Source of the DNA: Piscinibacter lacus
GTDB lineage: Bacteria > Pseudomonadota > Gammaproteobacteria > Burkholderiales > Burkholderiaceae_C
Direction: 5' to 3'
Assembly: GCF_016735685.1 (NCBI RefSeq)
Contig: NZ_JAERRA010000001.1
Location: forward strand, 62,001-126,000
Length of the DNA stretch: 64,000 nucleotides
The notes under the pieces are model-generated. The model made no database searches, was not told the DNA's origin, and saw nothing but the letters and a program-made list of their open reading frames with translations. The translations under genes were made by a program, and so were the position numbers. This document shows positions 38,129 to 46,588 of this stretch, in pieces. Within the stretch, counting starts at the first letter, position 1; each line of letters starts with the position of its first letter.

Positions 38129-39295
38129 TCAGGGTGCGGTGAAGCGGTCGCCCGCGCCCAGCGGACCCTCGGCCTCCAGCACCAGGGCATAGGCGCTGCG
38201 CTCGAAGCTGCGCAGCACGAAGAGCAGGCCGCGGCGCTGGTCGGGCAGGCGCAGCGGCGCGGCCGGCTCGACGGTGACATCGCGGGCCAGCGCGCCCGCC
38301 CGCCAAACGGCCAGCACATGGCCGTGCGCCAGGCCATCGCGGCGCCCGCGGTTGAGGATGACGATCTGCTGCGCGCCGGCCATCAGCGCATCGCCATGCA
38401 CGCGCACCAGGCGACCGCTGAGGGCCGGATCGGGCGCATGCGGCAGGTAGCTGGGCGATTCGGCGGGCGGCCGCGGCAGCAGGCGGTCGCCGACCTGGGC
38501 CTCCTCGCGGCTGGCGCCCAGGCGCAGCCGGGCCGGCATGGTCAGGCCGTCGGGCGCCAGGCCGGCGGGCTGTTCGAGCCGGGCATCGGCGACGAAACGG
38601 GCCTCGTGGCCCAGCAGCTCGCCGGTCTCCGGGTCGAACAGGGGCTGCGCGCGGCGGAAGATGCGCCAATCCGCCGTGCCCTCCAAGGGGCCCAGGGCAT
38701 AGGCCGGGTCGCCACGGCCGAGCAGCATGCGGCCCTCGGGCGTGGCCACCAGGCGGGGGGCTTGCAGCAGGGCCTCGTCGTCGACGATCAGGGCCTCGTT
38801 CAGGAAGGCGGCGATCGAGCGCCAGGGCACGGCGCTCAGCGCCGGCTCGGCCGGGCCGGCATCGCGCACGCGGGCGAGCACGCGCTCGACCGGCAAGCCG
38901 TCTGCCGTCGGCTCGCCCGCGCCCAGCAGGCGCAGGCGGGCGCGGCCGTCGCGGCGCTCCAGCCGCAGGCGCTGGCCGGGATAGATCAGGTGCGGGTTGC
39001 GCACCGCCTCCAGGTTCATGCCCCACAGCTCGGGCCAGCGCCAGGGCGAGCGCAGGAAGAGCCGGGACAGGCCCCACAACGTGTCGCCCGGCACGACCAG
39101 GTGCTCGTCGGGCGCATCGGGCGCCAGCTCGGCCAGCGGCACGCCGGCGGCGGCCACCTGCTCGGCCGTGCCGCGCTGCGCGGGCGTCACCGGCCAGGGC
39201 GGTACGGCCCCGGCCGGCAGGCCAGCCGCGCCCAGGCCGAGCAGCAGAACCATGCCGCACAAGGCGGGCCGGAAGGGGGGGCGGCTCAAGGGCAT
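38129..39295 (-). CDS. Secreted LysM-domain protein
   Basis: 388 residues with a signal peptide (about 1-30, [16 protein letters not shown] style) and one LysM domain ([28 protein letters not shown], ending [10 protein letters not shown]) for binding peptidoglycan. The rest is a beta-rich part with a repeating [13 protein letters not shown] style. Members of this family sit beside dprA in betaproteobacteria. The ATG at 39295 starts the signal peptide. It is divergent from def. The precise role is unknown. Confidence 0.85.
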   Translation of the reverse strand: MPLSRPPFRPALCGMVLLLGLGAAGLPAGAVPPWPVTPAQRGTAEQVAAAGVPLAELAPDAPDEHLVVPGDTLWGLSRLFLRSPWRWPELWGMNLEAVRNPHLIYPGQRLRLERRDGRARLRLLGAGEPTADGLPVERVLARVRDAGPAEPALSAVPWRSIAAFLNEALIVDDEALLQAPRLVATPEGRMLLGRGDPAYALGPLEGTADWRIFRRAQPLFDPETGELLGHEARFVADARLEQPAGLAPDGLTMPARLRLGASREEAQVGDRLLPRPPAESPSYLPHAPDPALSGRLVRVHGDALMAGAQQIVILNRGRRDGLAHGHVLAVWRAGALARDVTVEPAAPLRLPDQRRGLLFVLRSFERSAYALVLEAEGPLGAGDRFTAP

Positions 39296-39460
39296 CACGG
39301 GGCTCCGGCAGCGAGCCCGCCCGGCCGCCACGCAGGCGACAGGGCTTGGGCGAAAATGGGGATCTGGCCGACGATTCTGTCGGGCCCCGCCTCGCGCCAA
39401 ACCCGAAAAAGGGGGGTGGCCGGGGCCCGGCCGAGCCGACCCCGAACCGCCCGTCCCGCC

Positions 39461-39973
39461 ATGGCCCTGCTCCCCATCCTGCGCTATCCCGATCCTCGCC
39501 TGCACACCGTGGCCCGCCCGGTGGCAGCCGTCGATGCGCGCATCCGCCAACTGGCCGCCGACATGTTCGAGACCATGTTCGCCGCCAAGGGCATCGGCCT
39601 GGCCGCGACTCAGGTCAATGTGCATGAGCAATTGATCGTGATGGACGTGTCTGAAGCCCGGAACGAGCCGCTGGTGCTGATCAACCCCGAATTGGTCGCG
39701 ACCAGTTCCGAGCGCGCCCTGGGCGACGAGGGCTGCCTCTCGGTGCCGCAGATCTTCGACAAGGTCGAGCGTTTCGAGCGCGTGACCGTGCGCTTCCTCG
39801 ACCTCGACGGCCAGGCGCGCACCCTGGACGCCGAGGGCCTGCTGGCCGTCTGCATCCAGCACGAGATGGATCACCTCAAGGGCAAGGTCTTCGTCGAATA
39901 CCTCTCCCCGCTCAAGCGCAACCGCATCAAGAGCAAGCTGGCCAAGCGCAGCCGCGACGAGGCCGAGGCCTGA
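39461..39973 (+). CDS. def: Peptide deformylase
   Basis: 170 residues that remove the formyl group from new proteins. Three family motifs are intact: [16 protein letters not shown] and QHEMDHLKG, giving the metal ligands Cys and two His. The ATG at 39461 starts [18 protein letters not shown], as expected. The frame is open far upstream through the LysM gene's antisense side, which I regard as spurious. The stop overlaps the fmt ATG by one base (TGATG). Confidence 0.96.
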   Translation: MALLPILRYPDPRLHTVARPVAAVDARIRQLAADMFETMFAAKGIGLAATQVNVHEQLIVMDVSEARNEPLVLINPELVATSSERALGDEGCLSVPQIFDKVERFERVTVRFLDLDGQARTLDAEGLLAVCIQHEMDHLKGKVFVEYLSPLKRNRIKSKLAKRSRDEAEA

Positions 39974-40947
39974 TGCGGATTGCCTTTGCCGGCACCCCGG
40001 TCTTTGCCGCCCGGGCGCTGGAGGCCCTGCATGCCGCGGGGCACACGGTCGCCCTGGTGCTGACCCAGCCCGACCGCCCGGCCGGCCGCGGCATGAAGTT
40101 GCAGCCCTCGCCGGTCAAGCAGTTCGCCCTGGCCCAGGGCCTGCCGCTGGCCCAGCCGCAGGGCTTGAAGCTCGACGGCCGCTTTGCCGCCGAAGCCCAG
40201 GCGGCCCAGGCCGCGCTGCAAGCCGCCGAAATCGAGCTGATGGTGGTGGCCGCCTACGGCCTGATCCTGCCGGACTGGACGCTGAAGCTGCCGCCGCGCG
40301 GCTGCCTGAACATCCATGCCTCGCTGCTGCCGCGCTGGCGCGGCGCGGCGCCCATCCACCGCGCCATCGAGGCCGGGGATGCCGAAACCGGCACGACGAT
40401 CATGCAGATGGACGCCGGCCTGGACACCGGCGACATGCTGTCGGTCGAGCGCCTGCCCATCGCGCCCGACGAGAACACCGCCCACCTGCACGACCGCCTG
40501 GCCGCGCAGGGCGCACGGCTGATCGTCGACACCCTGGCCCGGCTGGACCGCGGCGAGCCGCTGCCCGCCACGCCCCAGCCGGCCGAGGGCGCCTGCTATG
40601 CCGCCAAGATCGACAAGGCCGAGGCGACGATCGACTGGTCGCTGCCCGCCAGCACGCTGGCGCGCCGCGTGCTGGCCTTCGACCCGGCCCCGGGCGCGCA
40701 CTTCACGCGAACGGCTGCCGACGGCCGGGCCGAGACGATCAAGCTCTGGCGCGCCCGGCCCGTGCCCGGTCAAGGCCAGCCCGGCGAGGTGCTGGCGCTC
40801 GATGCCCGGGCCGGCGTGCTGCACGTGGCCTGCGGCGAAGGCGCCCTGCAAATCGACGAGCTGCAACGCCCCGGCGGCAAGCGCCTGCCGGCCCGCGAGC
40901 TGCTGCCTGCCCTGGCCCTTCAAGTTGGCGAGCGCCTGGGCGGCTGA
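39973..40947 (+). CDS. fmt: Methionyl-tRNA formyltransferase
   Basis: 324 residues that formylate initiator Met-tRNA, the opposite step to Def. Opening [18 protein letters not shown], then [31 protein letters not shown] [19 protein letters not shown] with the catalytic Asn and His, and DTGDML. A C-terminal OB-like domain follows ([30 protein letters not shown]). It is translationally coupled to def. The initiator tRNA itself is encoded at 53.5 kb. Confidence 0.95.
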   Translation: MRIAFAGTPVFAARALEALHAAGHTVALVLTQPDRPAGRGMKLQPSPVKQFALAQGLPLAQPQGLKLDGRFAAEAQAAQAALQAAEIELMVVAAYGLILPDWTLKLPPRGCLNIHASLLPRWRGAAPIHRAIEAGDAETGTTIMQMDAGLDTGDMLSVERLPIAPDENTAHLHDRLAAQGARLIVDTLARLDRGEPLPATPQPAEGACYAAKIDKAEATIDWSLPASTLARRVLAFDPAPGAHFTRTAADGRAETIKLWRARPVPGQGQPGEVLALDARAGVLHVACGEGALQIDELQRPGGKRLPARELLPALALQVGERLGG

Positions 40948-40970
40948 AGGCCGCGCCGGTCGGCGCCGGC

Positions 40971-41354
40971 TCAGCCGCCTGCGCGCAGCGCCGGCAGCAG
41001 CAGGGCCAGCAGGCCGACCCCCAGCAGCAGGCCCAGCCCCAGCAGGCGGCGCCTCAGGGTCTCGACCCGGGCGATGAGCTGGGCGTTCTGCTCTGCCAGG
41101 GCCTGGATCAGTTCGGAAGAAGCCAGCATCTGCGCCTGAAGCGCGTCCACCGAGGCTTCGAGCGCGGCCAGGCGCTGGCCGGGCGGGTCGGCGGCATGGG
41201 CCACCGGCGCCGGCCCGGCCGGGGCCTCGCCCGCTGCCGGCTTGCGGGCCACGGCGCGCCACAGCTTGCGGGCGCCGTCGGCCACCTGGGGCGCGCGGGT
41301 GATCACCTCGCCCCAGGGCACGGCTTGCAGGACGGTGAGCCAGGGAATCGGCAT
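40971..41354 (-). CDS. Small membrane-anchored coiled-coil protein, unknown
   Basis: 127 residues with no known domain. Residues 1-40 are mixed, 40-58 are Pro/Ala-rich, 58-100 form a likely coiled coil ([43 protein letters not shown]), and 104-124 are one hydrophobic helix. This gives a tail-anchored topology. It lies between fmt and htpX in the opposite direction. It may be a small cell-envelope protein; no function can be assigned. Confidence 0.6.
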   Translation of the reverse strand: MPIPWLTVLQAVPWGEVITRAPQVADGARKLWRAVARKPAAGEAPAGPAPVAHAADPPGQRLAALEASVDALQAQMLASSELIQALAEQNAQLIARVETLRRRLLGLGLLLGVGLLALLLPALRAGG

Positions 41355-41503
41355 GGCAGCAGGGCCGCAAGGGCGGCGTCAAGGATGGAAACAGGCGGCA
41401 GGACGACGATGCATGCCGGCGCCGGCTTGAACTCCCGGCGCCCACCCGCATCTACTGCCGCACGGGCACGCCCTTTGACGGGCCCGCCGAAAGGACGTTC
41501 ACG

Positions 41504-42349
41504 ATGTTCAACCTGATGAAGACCGCCATGCTGATGGCGGCCATCACCGCGCTGTTCATGGCCCTGGGCCAGATGATCGGCGGCAGCCAGGGCATGGTGC
41601 TCGCGCTGCTGGTCGCGATCGGGATGAATTTCTTCAGCTACTGGTTCTCCGACAAGATGGTCCTGCGCATGTACAACGCGCAGGAAGTCGACGAGGCCAC
41701 GGCGCCACAGTTCTACCGCATGGTCGCCGAGCTGGCCCAGCGGGCCGAGCTGCCCATGCCCAAGGTCTACCTGATCCAGGAAGACGCGCCGAACGCCTTT
41801 GCCACCGGCCGCAACCCCGAGCATGCCGCCGTGGCCGCCACCACCGGACTGCTGCGTGTGCTGAGCGAGCGCGAGGTGCGCGGCGTGATGGCCCACGAGC
41901 TGGCGCACGTGAAGCACCGCGACATCCTGATCAGCACCATCAGCGCCACCATGGCCGGCGCGATCTCGATGCTGGCGAACTTCGCCATGCTCTTCGGCGG
42001 GCGCGACAGCGAAGGCCGGCCGGCCAACCCGATCGCCAGCATCGCGGTGATGATCCTCGCGCCGCTGGCCGCCAGTCTGATCCAGATGGCGATCAGCCGC
42101 GCCCGCGAGTTCGAGGCCGACCGCGGCGGCGCCGAAATCTCCGGCGACCCGCTGGCCCTGGCCAGCGCGCTCAACAAGATCGCCGGCCGCGCCGCGCAGA
42201 TCCCGCTGGAGACGACCGAGCGCCACCCCGAAACCGCGCAGATGATGATCATGAACCCGCTGTCCGGCGGCGGGCTGCGCGGCCTGTTCTCCACCCACCC
42301 GGCCACCGAGGAGCGGGTCGCCCGGCTCGTCGCGCTGGCGCGCGGCTGA
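41504..42349 (+). CDS. htpX: Membrane metalloprotease HtpX
   Basis: 281 residues of the inner-membrane zinc protease that clears damaged membrane proteins. The zinc site is HELAHVKH in [13 protein letters not shown], with the third ligand Glu in [10 protein letters not shown]. Four hydrophobic segments surround it (two near the N-terminus, two in the middle). The start [22 protein letters not shown] is standard. Confidence 0.94.
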   Translation: MFNLMKTAMLMAAITALFMALGQMIGGSQGMVLALLVAIGMNFFSYWFSDKMVLRMYNAQEVDEATAPQFYRMVAELAQRAELPMPKVYLIQEDAPNAFATGRNPEHAAVAATTGLLRVLSEREVRGVMAHELAHVKHRDILISTISATMAGAISMLANFAMLFGGRDSEGRPANPIASIAVMILAPLAASLIQMAISRAREFEADRGGAEISGDPLALASALNKIAGRAAQIPLETTERHPETAQMMIMNPLSGGGLRGLFSTHPATEERVARLVALARG

Positions 42350-42414
42350 GGCCGAGCCCGGGGCGGGGGCGCGCTTAGCGATCCTCGCCCCAGCCGGGCT
42401 GACGGGCGCGCGCG

Positions 42415-43026
42415 TCAGCAGTACGCCTCGGCCGGCACCGCGCAATCCACGCAATCGTCATCAAGCAGCCCCTGCCATGCCGGCACCGCCGGCCAGCGCG
42501 CCAGCATGTCGCGCACCTGCGCGCCGTGGGCCGCCAGGGCGGATGCATCGAGCGCATGAGCATCGTGCAGGGCCAGCGGCGGCAGGTAGCGCAGGCCGCA
42601 AAGCCGGGCCGTCTGCTCCCAGGGGGTCAGGAACACCTCGATCCCATGGCGGTTGTGCCCGGCCGGCTGGTAACTGGCCGCGCTGCCGCCCGTCGTCGGC
42701 AGCAGCCACAGCGCCTTGCCGCGCAGCGCCTGCCCCCCGGGCCCATAAGCCCAGCCAAAAGCCAGCACCTCGTCGATCCACAGCTTCAGCAGCGCCGGCA
42801 CGCTGTACCACTGCACGGGGAAGGCCCAGACGATCAGCTCCGCCTCGGCCAGCCGCGCCTGCTCGGCCGGCACGTCGATCAGGTAGTCGGGGCAGCGGGC
42901 ATACAAGTCGAGCAGCTCGACCGGCCCGCCCGGGCCGGCCAGCGGCGCCAGCGCAGCCTGCACCGCGCGGTTGGCCCGCGAGGCCTGCAAGTCGGGATGG
43001 GCAAGGACGACGAGGATCCGGGCCAT
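42415..43026 (-). CDS. NAD(P)H-dependent quinone reductase family flavoprotein (KefF/MdaB-like)
   Basis: 203 residues of the flavodoxin-like Flavodoxin_2 family. Opening ARILVVLAHPDLQASRANRAV, the flavin-binding QWYSVPALLKLWIDEVLAFGWAYGPGG, then GKALWLLPTTGGSAASY. The family reduces quinones or serves as KefC ancillary protein. The ATG at 43026 is chosen. The C-terminus CVDCAVPAEAYC is unusually Cys-rich. Substrate unknown. Confidence 0.85.
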   Translation of the reverse strand: MARILVVLAHPDLQASRANRAVQAALAPLAGPGGPVELLDLYARCPDYLIDVPAEQARLAEAELIVWAFPVQWYSVPALLKLWIDEVLAFGWAYGPGGQALRGKALWLLPTTGGSAASYQPAGHNRHGIEVFLTPWEQTARLCGLRYLPPLALHDAHALDASALAAHGAQVRDMLARWPAVPAWQGLLDDDCVDCAVPAEAYC

Positions 43027-43620
43027 GGTGGGTGCGGGGTGGGTGCAGGCGGGGCGGAGCGGCTTGGGGCAAGTGGGCATGAGCATAGCGAGCCAAAAGC
43101 GACAAGTCGCAGCCCGCACACCCCGACCGCTCCGCCGGCCAGTTCCGCAGCGCCGTCGCCGCGCAAGCCCGGGTGCGCCGGCCAGCTCGAAGGCTGAAGG
43201 CAGGTCGGCGGGATTCGGTTGCGACGGGGATAGGCAACGCCCCGTCGAGAAGGGTTCGCGGTGAGTCGCTGAGAAGCAATACGCAAGGCAGGCTGGCTTG
43301 CGAAAGGTGCGCACCTGTTAGGCACAACTACAAACCGAACAATCGCGCAGGCGCTCGACTCAAGCCAGGATCAGCATCGGCACATCGCTGCATGCACTCG
43401 GCGCAAGGACAACACACGATGGGAGCCGACGCCATAAGGGTTAGGCCAGAAAAAGCCTGTGCGCCACCCACTCAAGGCGGTGTACGCGCTCTCTGGGCAC
43501 AAGCGGACGGCTCCGCTATCCTGCGCATGTGCGTTATCCGAAGCGCGCGCTGGGCGCCAAGCGCGGTACGCTGAAGTGGCGCCCATCAAATATTAGGCTT
43601 TCACGCATAGTTCGCAAAGC
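43027..43620. other. 594-bp stretch before the AT-richer islet, no gene seen
   Basis: No credible protein. Two GTTAGGC words lie at 43317-43323 and 43440-43446, the form of an integron core site, and G+C drops towards the right-hand end. No integrase gene or attI is seen, so cassette origin is only a suspicion. Confidence 0.4.
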
Positions 43621-44169
43621 ATGATTCACGAATCCAGACACTGGAAAGAACCCTTGCTGCGCGCGGCCACTTGGTTGTCGAAGCTATGCGTTGAGGAAGG
43701 TGACGCGGGCGAAAGGTCGCTCGTCCGTGTGGAGCGCGAATTGTTCATCGGTTTCTACGCCATCCGCAAGCTGCTTGAGACCTTCAAAGTTTCGCCATCA
43801 ACTAAAGAACTAAAGCTTGCACTTCAGGCTTATACGGCCCTGCCCGATCGTAAGGTTGATTACTTCAATAGAGCAGATATTGACAAGTTTTTTAATTTGA
43901 GCCACCCAATGAATGAGCACCGAAACATTGGGTTCATATGCAACCAAATTGTTCATAGCTACATATTCATCATAGACTTGCGTGAAGATGGTGCGCTTAA
44001 CGGATTTTTTGTAACTCCGGACTCCATGCGATTCAAAAAGCTCTACTTCATCGAGTTAGGTCAAGTTGTACACGCATTAAGGCTCGTAGGAAAGGACTAT
44101 CCACGCAACATGCAATACCAGCGCAACCCAAAAACAGGACAATGGGAAGTCCATGAACAGCTCGTCTAA
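43621..44169 (+). CDS. Hypothetical protein of the low-G+C islet
   Basis: 182 residues, no recognised domain. It has a helical first half (RAATWLSKLCVEEGDAGERSLVRVERELFIGFYAIRKLLETF) and later a NEHRNIGFICNQIVHSYIFIIDLREDG stretch that looks like a helix-strand core. Base and codon use (AAA, AAT, ATA common) differ strongly from the flanking genes, indicating recent transfer. The stop TAA is embedded in GTCTAAC (44164-44170), the form of an integron inverse core site. It is co-oriented with the next gene. Confidence 0.65.
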   Translation: MIHESRHWKEPLLRAATWLSKLCVEEGDAGERSLVRVERELFIGFYAIRKLLETFKVSPSTKELKLALQAYTALPDRKVDYFNRADIDKFFNLSHPMNEHRNIGFICNQIVHSYIFIIDLREDGALNGFFVTPDSMRFKKLYFIELGQVVHALRLVGKDYPRNMQYQRNPKTGQWEVHEQLV

Positions 44170-44250
44170 CCTGCGCCAGCTGCTATTTTAACTAGTTGCT
44201 CAGCTCGGACGCCCGTGCTTCGCTTGGCCGTTGGTTAATTTTATTATTGT
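44164..44250 (+). other. Candidate degenerate attC-like end of a gene cassette
   Basis: GTCTAAC (44164-44170) starts a region containing CTCGGACGCCCGTGCTTCGC, a look common in attC sites, and ends around GTTGGTTAAT. The right-hand core does not fit GTTRRRY and the arms do not pair well. So it is a suspicion of a decayed site, not a call. Confidence 0.25.
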
Positions 44251-44270
44251 GCCTGAAGGCAGCGTGTCGC

Positions 44271-44977
44271 ATGAAGCTGATATTTTTTGATGAAGCCAAG
44301 AATGACGACGACTATGCTTACTACCACATTGGTGGTGTTGGCATCGATGATGAGCATCTAGGCATAGTCGAGAAACAAATAAATAAGGTAGTCGAGGAAG
44401 CTTTTGGTCACTCACGACTGGTGCGCGGCAATGAACTTCATGCTGCAGAAATTTATCACCGCAAAAAACACTTTAAAGGTTGGGCGGACTTCAGTGCACG
44501 CATCGCGCTAATGAAAAAGCTGATGCAAATCCTCTCGATGCCGCAACTAAGTTTGATTGACATACAGGTCAATGCAGCAAAGCTTCGGCAAAATCAAGCC
44601 CCAGATGAGGTGGCCTTTATGTTCCTCTGCGAAAGGGCAAATGATCTCTGCAAAGCGTGTGGGTGCTTGGGCATACTAATCGGAGATCGGGAAAGCGATC
44701 GTGTTGCGGAACGATACGCTGGCAGCCTATCATGCTACAGAGCCGGCGGCACTGACTTCGCTCTCGGGCGGGAAATAAACAACCTCGTGGATTCGGTCCA
44801 TTTCACGCACTCTCACCTCAGCCGCTTTTGCAGTTAGCCGATATCTACACTTGGCTTCTTCAGTTCCGGAATAGGAACCGCAGTTCTGATAACATCCGCC
44901 ACAAAGCCATTTTTGATATTTGGGCCGGTGATGAAATAACTATCCATCCGTCAAAGTATAAAGCATGGCCATTATGA
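44271..44977 (+). pseudogene. DUF3800-like gene disrupted by a frameshift
   Basis: The reading from ATG 44271 gives MKLIFFDEAKNDDDYAYYHIGG, where FFDEA matches the acidic start of DUF3800 proteins, and continues for 188 residues to a stop at 44835-44837. In the -1 frame from about 44816 the sequence reads PQPLLQLADIYTWLLQFRN and runs to TGA at 44975-44977. LQLAD is the conserved C-terminal block of DUF3800, so the two pieces belong to one gene with a one-base shift near 44811-44816. DUF3800 is a putative metal-dependent nuclease-like family of unclear role, often in mobile or defence settings. Decay or sequencing error are both possible. Confidence 0.7.
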
Positions 44978-45281
44978 TGCTAAGGCGCAATCAATCGTCG
45001 TGGACGATTTTTTACACATCACCCATTTTGATGCCCCAACCTGCACCTTACTAATCGCATCTAAAATCAAGCATCAAAACGAGTCGCCAGCAAGATCTTA
45101 CCGCGACAAACATACTGAACACACCGAGCCACCAAAATATGTTCAATCTGGGCAACCGTACCTCTATTACCCCACCTATAGATGCACCCCTCCTATTAGT
45201 TTGTCAGACCTCATGAATATGCAACAGCTTTACGATTACCGTCCAATTTATCGCAACCACTCATCAGCAGGCACAATTATC
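44978..45281. other. 304-bp AT-richer spacer inside the islet
   Basis: A frame is open through it from 45000, but its composition (DDFLHITHFDAPTC...) has no signal of a real protein and it lies upstream of a credible signal-peptide start at 45282. No repeat or promoter is convincing. Confidence 0.4.
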
Positions 45282-45701
45282 ATGCTACGTCGAAAAGTGA
45301 GCAAAATAAACATTGCATCCTTCGTGTTAATGCTTCTATTGTCATGCGCCGCACACTCTCAACAAGCGTGGCTCGAAGTGGCGAAAAATGATGACGGCAT
45401 TTGGGAGGTTCAGAATGGCAGCTTTGAGGAAACCAAGACTAAGGGAGGTGAAGCAATAGCGATTGTTGTTAGTCGTGTTACAAATAGGTCGACGAATAGA
45501 ATTGACCTACGGAAATCTTATGTCACTCTATCCGCATGCGAGAGAAGAATGGGCAAGATCGTGACGCTAGATCTTGACGGAAAATTCAGATTCGAGAACG
45601 ATTTTGTGGTTGGCGGCGAAACAATTGCAAGCGCTGTGGCTGAATTCATTTGCGAGGTTTATTCAATCCGAGCAAAAGAAGCTGAGAAAAAATGGGTATA
45701 G
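45282..45701 (+). CDS. Small exported protein of the low-G+C islet, unknown
   Basis: 139 residues with a cleavable signal peptide (KINIASFVLMLLLSCAAHSQQ), so exported. The mature part WLEVAKNDDGIWEVQNGSFEETKTKGGEAIAIVVSRVTN has a beta-rich look, with the word VAKNDDGIWEV near its start. The ATG at 45282 is chosen because it begins the signal peptide; an upstream in-frame ATG at 45000 would put 94 unlikely residues before it. A+T-rich codons mark it as acquired. No family was recognised. Confidence 0.6.
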   Translation: MLRRKVSKINIASFVLMLLLSCAAHSQQAWLEVAKNDDGIWEVQNGSFEETKTKGGEAIAIVVSRVTNRSTNRIDLRKSYVTLSACERRMGKIVTLDLDGKFRFENDFVVGGETIASAVAEFICEVYSIRAKEAEKKWV

Positions 45702-46000
45702 CAGGTTGGTGCAGCCTCACGCAGATACAGACCCATTCGGCCACTGCGATTAGTGAACGCACAGGGCAGCTCTCTCCAGCCAATGCGACATGCAGCGACA
45801 ACGTTATCGAAGAACACCGTCAAATCTTCAGCTGGGCTTTTCAAGGTTTTTCAAGGTGCAGACACGAACTCCTCGGCAGCCTCCCGCTTACCCGTTTGGG
45901 TATGCAGTCTTGATGGTTACCGATTTTGGCCGGCGCTGACCAGCCTAGTCGGTACAGGGCTCCTTCAGCAGTTCCAGACGCTCCGCCCACAATCCCCGCC
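45702..46000. other. 299-bp spacer between the islet and the MOSC gene
   Basis: Sequence composition returns from A+T-rich to G+C-rich around 45900. Short frames in both directions have no recognisable content. The region may contain a remnant of a mobile element, but I cannot name one. Confidence 0.35.
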
Positions 46001-46522
46001 ATGGACGACCTCCGCACCCTGATCTCCCGCCACCCCACCCCGGGCCGGCTTGAGCAGCTTCTGCTGCGGCCCGCCCGCGGGCAGCCGGGCCTGGCGGTGG
46101 ATGCGGCGGAGGCGCTGGCGGGCCGGGGTTTGCGGGGGGACCGCAGTGCGGCCCGGGCGCCAAGCCGGCCGGAGGGGGGCAAGCGGCAGGTGACGCTGAT
46201 CCAGGCGGAGCATCTGGCGCTGATTGCCGGTTGGACGGGCCGGCCGCTGGCCGAGCTGGGCAGCTTGCGGCGCAATCTGGTGGTGTCGGGCCTGAACCTG
46301 CTGGGCTCGCGCTCGCCGTTTGCCGACCGGCCTTTGCGGCTGCGGATCGGGGCGGAGGTGCTGCTGGAGATCACCGGCCCCTGCGACCCTTGCTCGAAGA
46401 TGGAGGCGCTGCTGGGCCCGGGGGGCTACAACGCGGTGCGCGGACATGGCGGGGTGTGCGCGCGGGTGCTGCAGGGCGGCTGGCTGCGGGCGGGAGACGC
46501 GTTGCAGGTGGAAGCGGGCTGA
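46001..46522 (+). CDS. MOSC-domain protein
   Basis: 173 residues with a MOSC domain, named after molybdenum cofactor sulphurases, proposed to carry sulphur to metal centres. Conserved piece: the PCDPCSKMEALLGPGGYNAVRGHGGVCARVLQGG block, holding the invariant Cys. The ATG at 46001 is chosen; the longer frame upstream is in islet sequence. In a genome with a molybdenum nitrate reductase this could serve molybdoenzymes, but that link is only inferred. Confidence 0.82.
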   Translation: MDDLRTLISRHPTPGRLEQLLLRPARGQPGLAVDAAEALAGRGLRGDRSAARAPSRPEGGKRQVTLIQAEHLALIAGWTGRPLAELGSLRRNLVVSGLNLLGSRSPFADRPLRLRIGAEVLLEITGPCDPCSKMEALLGPGGYNAVRGHGGVCARVLQGGWLRAGDALQVEAG

Positions 46523-46588
46523 GGCGCTTCAGGCCGCCACCCCGGCCACCGGGGGTGCCGGCCCGGCGGTGCAGCGGGTGGCCGGGCT

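Noticed and set aside
43317..44250. Integron attC sites
   Set aside because: GTTAGGC and GTCTAAC words are present but a proper pair with matching inner arms cannot be drawn, and there is no integrase.
44800..44837. Programmed -1 frameshifting in the DUF3800 gene
   Set aside because: No slippery heptamer or downstream stem at the junction.
45000..45281. N-terminal extension of the small exported protein
   Set aside because: It would bury the signal peptide at residue 95; composition is not protein-like.
45659..45844. Short minus-strand frame as a transposase remnant
   Set aside because: No recognisable motif; too short to support.
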